Part shown: in pieces, positions 4,865 to 6,830 of the stretch | Layout: every line of letters begins with the position of its first letter | How positions within the stretch are numbered: position 1 is the first letter of the stretch | From: an uncultured Flavobacterium sp. | GTDB taxonomy: Bacteria > Bacteroidota > Bacteroidia > Flavobacteriales > Flavobacteriaceae | Length of the DNA stretch: 6,830 nt | Assembly: GCF_946479975.1 (NCBI RefSeq) | Contig: NZ_CAMLIX010000249.1 | Location: 1-6,830, forward strand | Reading direction: 5' to 3' | Program-made: the position numbers and the translations under genes | Notes under the pieces: model-generated | What the model was told of the DNA's origin: nothing | Databases searched by the model: none | The model's input: the letters and a program-made list of their open reading frames with translations, nothing else

Positions 4865-5890
4865 ATGAAAATTGTTACTATAAATACAGAAAAAACTCAA
4901 AATATATTTGAAGAACTTCATACTAATTTTGGTGGAAAAGTGACTTTTGACTTAGACGAATATACGCTGGAAGTAGAAAATAGTTTTGCAGAGGGTTCTA
5001 TTATTGGATCTTCATTCATGGATAATATTTCTTATGTACAGTTTGATATGACATTTTCTACAGACGTGCGTTTAGATATTTTAAATGTCAAATCATCACC
5101 AATTTATTTTGCCTATTGTTCAAAAGGGAATTTGTCTCATAGTTTTGGACTGAATGGGGAAGAGCGTAAGCTAAAGACTTTTCAAACGGCTATTGTAACT
5201 TCAAAACAAAATCAGGATAATGTTTTATTTTTTGAAAAAGGAAAGAAAACAAAACTGACTTTAATTATCGTAGGTACACAAATTGATGCCAAAGCAAATA
5301 GTCAATCTTTGAATCAAAAAGTGAAAGATACATTTTTTGAAAACAATCTAGTTCAGGATTTCTTTTACATAGGTTCTTATAATTTACAGATTGCCGAAAA
5401 AATTGAGCAGCTTAATTCGATTACACAAACTGGTGTTGTTCGTAATTTGTTGAAAGAAGGCATTATGAGAATTATTCTTGCAATGGAAATTCAACAACAT
5501 TCTGATGATCTGCATGCATTTGCAACTGAATCAACAGGTTTGACTTTAAGAGAAATGGAAGAGATCAAAGAACTTTCAGAATTTATAAAAGCAAGTCCAG
5601 AAGAGGCTTTTTCGATAAAATCATTGAGCAAAAGATCAGGTTTGTCTCCAAATAAACTTCAGGAAGGCTTTAAAATGATTCACAATCGTACAGTAAACGA
5701 TTATATCACACATATGAGAGTGCTTAAAGCAGAAATCTTAATTAGAACTTCTGATTTAAACATTTCTGAAATAGTGTATTGCATTGGTTTTACCAGCAGA
5801 AGTTATTTCTCTAAAATATTCAAACAAAAATTCAATTGCAGCCCAAAAGAATATAAGTTTAATTTGAATTCTTTGGCTATTACAGCGTAA
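4865..5890 (+). CDS. AraC-family transcriptional regulator
   Basis: From the ATG at 4865 the protein has 341 residues. An in-frame TTG at 4841 would add eight, but ATG followed by a lysine-rich start is preferred. The C-terminal 100 residues are a standard AraC DNA-binding domain. The first helix-turn-helix is at about 251-272 (IKSLSKRSGLSPNKLQEGFKMI). The second is at about 300-330 (ISEIVYCIGFTSRSYFSKIFKQKFNCSPKEY), with the signature G-F-x-S-x-S-Y-F-x-K-x-F-K altered to GFTSRSYFSKIFK. Residues 1-225 are a sensor-like region with many beta strands at 30-140 (for example RLDILNVKSSPIYFAYCSKGNLSH), suggesting a cupin-like ligand pocket, then helices at 155-215. The ligand and targets are unknown. 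It has no obvious partner operon here: the neighbour on one side is a divergent DNA glycosylase and on the other a convergent oxidase. The layout resembles PchR-like regulators, but that is weak. Confidence 0.88.
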   Translation: MKIVTINTEKTQNIFEELHTNFGGKVTFDLDEYTLEVENSFAEGSIIGSSFMDNISYVQFDMTFSTDVRLDILNVKSSPIYFAYCSKGNLSHSFGLNGEERKLKTFQTAIVTSKQNQDNVLFFEKGKKTKLTLIIVGTQIDAKANSQSLNQKVKDTFFENNLVQDFFYIGSYNLQIAEKIEQLNSITQTGVVRNLLKEGIMRIILAMEIQQHSDDLHAFATESTGLTLREMEEIKELSEFIKASPEEAFSIKSLSKRSGLSPNKLQEGFKMIHNRTVNDYITHMRVLKAEILIRTSDLNISEIVYCIGFTSRSYFSKIFKQKFNCSPKEYKFNLNSLAITA

Positions 5891-5910
5891 ACGCTGAGAT
5901 TCAAAGGATC

Positions 5911-5952
5911 AAGTTGCTTAGTTTTTAAACTTAGAATCTTAGCAACTTAGCA
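5911..5952. repeat. CTTAG octamer array and hairpin after the AraC-type gene
   Basis: Three octamers in 8-bp register (ACTTAGAA at 5929, TCTTAGCA at 5937, ACTTAGCA at 5945) follow an isolated CTTAG at 5917-5921. AAGTTGCT (5911-5918) and AGCAACTT (5941-5948) are perfect inverted repeats and could form an 8-bp stem with a 22-nt loop, 20 bp beyond the AraC-type stop codon. Confidence 0.6.
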
Positions 5953-6004
5953 TATAATAAAAAATAATGTCGCTAGCTATTAAGCAAGATATATATACTT
6001 AAGC

Positions 6005-6076
6005 ACTAAGATTCTGACTCGCTGAGGTTTTAAATGAAAATTTAAAGGCTCCAAAGTCAGAATCTTAGTTTTTTTT
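6005..6076 (+). terminator. Long hairpin followed by T8, probable terminator of the AraC-type gene
   Basis: ACTAAGATTCTGACT (6005-6019) pairs perfectly with 6055-6069 over 15 bp. Inside it, TTTAAAT (6029-6035) and ATTTAAA (6040-6046) form a further 7-bp stem around a GAAA loop, flanked by GAG/CTC pairing (6024-6026 with 6049-6051). Eight T residues (6069-6076) follow on the plus strand. The stem ends are built from CTAAG/CTTAG words, so a repeat seems to have supplied the terminator. Confidence 0.65.
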
Positions 6077-6094
6077 ATAAAAAAGTTTCTAAAC

Positions 6095-6177
6095 TAAGCT
6101 TCTAAGCTACTAAGTTTCTAACCTGCTAAGAGAAAAAACTCAGCACCTTAACATCTTAGAAACTTAGTATCTTAAAA
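6095..6177. repeat. Two opposed CTAAG/CTTAG octamer arrays forming an inverted repeat
   Basis: Five units with TAAG or TAAC in 8-bp register start at 6095, 6103, 6111, 6119 and 6127. After a short A-rich gap come five octamers of the opposite polarity at 6138-6177 (ACTCAGCA, CCTTAACA, TCTTAGAA, ACTTAGTA, TCTTAAAA). The switch yields a perfect 14-bp inverted repeat (6108-6121 with 6156-6169), extended inside by TGCT/AGCA (6124-6127 with 6142-6145) and GAG/CTC (6130-6132 with 6139-6141). The array ends 5 bp from the stop codon of the minus-strand oxidoreductase gene and may help end its transcript. Confidence 0.7.
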
Positions 6178-6182
6178 AAAAA

Positions 6183-6830
6183 CTATCTCCCAAATCGATA
6201 ATATTCTAAATCTGTATTTTTTTTGTTGTGAATAGAATCCAGTATCGAATTCATGCCGAGAACGCTGAAAGTGATTCCGTTGCCTCCGAAACCTAAAACA
6301 TAGTGTTCGTTTTTTCTTGAATTTGGTTTTCCAAAATAGGGAAGTCCGTCTTTGGTTTCTCCGAAAGTTCCTGCCCAGGAATAATCAATCTTAAAATCTA
6401 AATCTGGAAATCGTTTAAAGAAGTGTTTCAAAAGATATTTTTCCTTTTTAGGAAGTAATTTGTCGCGTTTTGTAGTGTCTTTAAAATCTTCGTCTCCGCC
6501 ACCCATAATAATTCGGTTGTCGGCTGTGGTTCTTATGTAATGGTAAGGAGATGCAGTGTCCCAGAATATAGCATGCTTGAAATTTTCAGGTAAATCAGGC
6601 TGACTTTCAGAAGCAATGACGTAGGTACTTTTTAAATCGACTACTTTTTCGTTTAACGTTTCTGTGCTTTCGTAGCCGGTGCAGTGTATAATATGACTTG
6701 CTGTAATTGTATTTTTAGAATCTGTGGTGGCAATAATCTTTCCTTTTTGATGCTTGATCGACGAGATGTTTGTTCGATCAAAGATTTGCATTCCTTTTTG
6801 GTGACAGTGAAACAAGAGATCGTTTGCAAG
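6183..6830 (-). CDS. FAD-dependent oxidoreductase (DAO family), C-terminal part
   Basis: The reading frame is open to the right edge of the window, so 215 residues of the C-terminal portion are visible and the N-terminal FAD-binding GxGxxG motif lies outside. The visible part fits D-amino-acid-oxidase-like enzymes, which oxidise amines or amino acids with FAD. There is a helix ending in HQKGMQIFDRTNISSI; then IIATTDSKNTITASHIIHCTGYES, the usual second half of the FAD domain with its xCTGY turn; then the substrate-domain strands HAIFWDTASPYHYIRTTADNRIIMGGGDEDF. The segment DYSWAGTFGETKDGLPYFGKP leads to the FAD-contacting HYVLGFGGNGITFSVLGMNSI, about 31-40 residues from the end. The W-x-G-T-F-x-x-T-x-D-G-L-P-x-x-G pattern is typical of PuuB/glycine-oxidase-like members. 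The substrate cannot be told. A TTG at 6815 is internal, not the true start. The gene converges on the AraC-type gene. Confidence 0.88.
   Translation of the reverse strand, partial: LANDLLFHCHQKGMQIFDRTNISSIKHQKGKIIATTDSKNTITASHIIHCTGYESTETLNEKVVDLKSTYVIASESQPDLPENFKHAIFWDTASPYHYIRTTADNRIIMGGGDEDFKDTTKRDKLLPKKEKYLLKHFFKRFPDLDFKIDYSWAGTFGETKDGLPYFGKPNSRKNEHYVLGFGGNGITFSVLGMNSILDSIHNKKNTDLEYYRFGR

Noticed and set aside
6183..6815. Oxidoreductase as a complete 210-residue protein starting at 6815
   Set aside because: The frame stays open to the window edge and the FAD-binding N-terminal half is missing, so the TTG at 6815 is an internal leucine codon of a longer gene.

Overview
The window looks like chromosomal DNA from a Flavobacterium-like member of the Bacteroidota. 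The evidence is strong AT richness, -33/-7 promoters of the TTG...TAnnTTTG type, no Shine-Dalgarno sequences before start codons, an N-terminal export signal ending in NAQ, and intergenic arrays of CTTAG/CTAAG octamers of a kind I associate with Flavobacterium genomes. No mobile element, phage gene, rRNA, tRNA or CRISPR array is visible.

Layout, left to right. Positions 1-185 are noncoding repeats. A minus-strand outer-membrane beta-barrel gene (186-1100) is divergent from a MarR-type repressor gene (1273-1740), which is followed by a MATE-family multidrug exporter gene (1796-3217). A 251-bp spacer (3218-3468) carries three palindromic elements and an octamer array. Next come a minus-strand two-helix membrane protein of the DUF6526 type (3469-3903), a 295-bp spacer that probably encodes a structured small RNA (about 3927-4144, minus), and a deoxyinosine/uracil DNA glycosylase gene (4199-4687, minus). 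An AraC-type regulator gene (4865-5890, plus) converges, across a repeat-rich 292-bp spacer, on the 3' part of a FAD-dependent oxidoreductase gene (6183-6830, minus) that runs off the right edge.

How the parts fit. The clearest functional unit is the MarR/MATE pair. The same near-palindrome, AGTTGAYATGTCA, sits over the predicted -33 box in front of both genes, about 28-30 bp before each start codon. This suggests a repressor that controls itself and its pump. The other genes look like single-gene units: surface protein, DNA repair, regulator and amine-type oxidase.

The less ordinary content is between the genes. It comprises (1) a candidate small RNA with its own promoter, a long interrupted hairpin and a strong terminator; (2) a family of 8-bp-periodic CTTAG arrays close to gene ends, whose polarity switches create large hairpins; and (3) a dispersed GC-rich palindrome present as two near-identical copies and one decayed copy. 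All functional statements rest on reading the sequence. No database or folding program was used.
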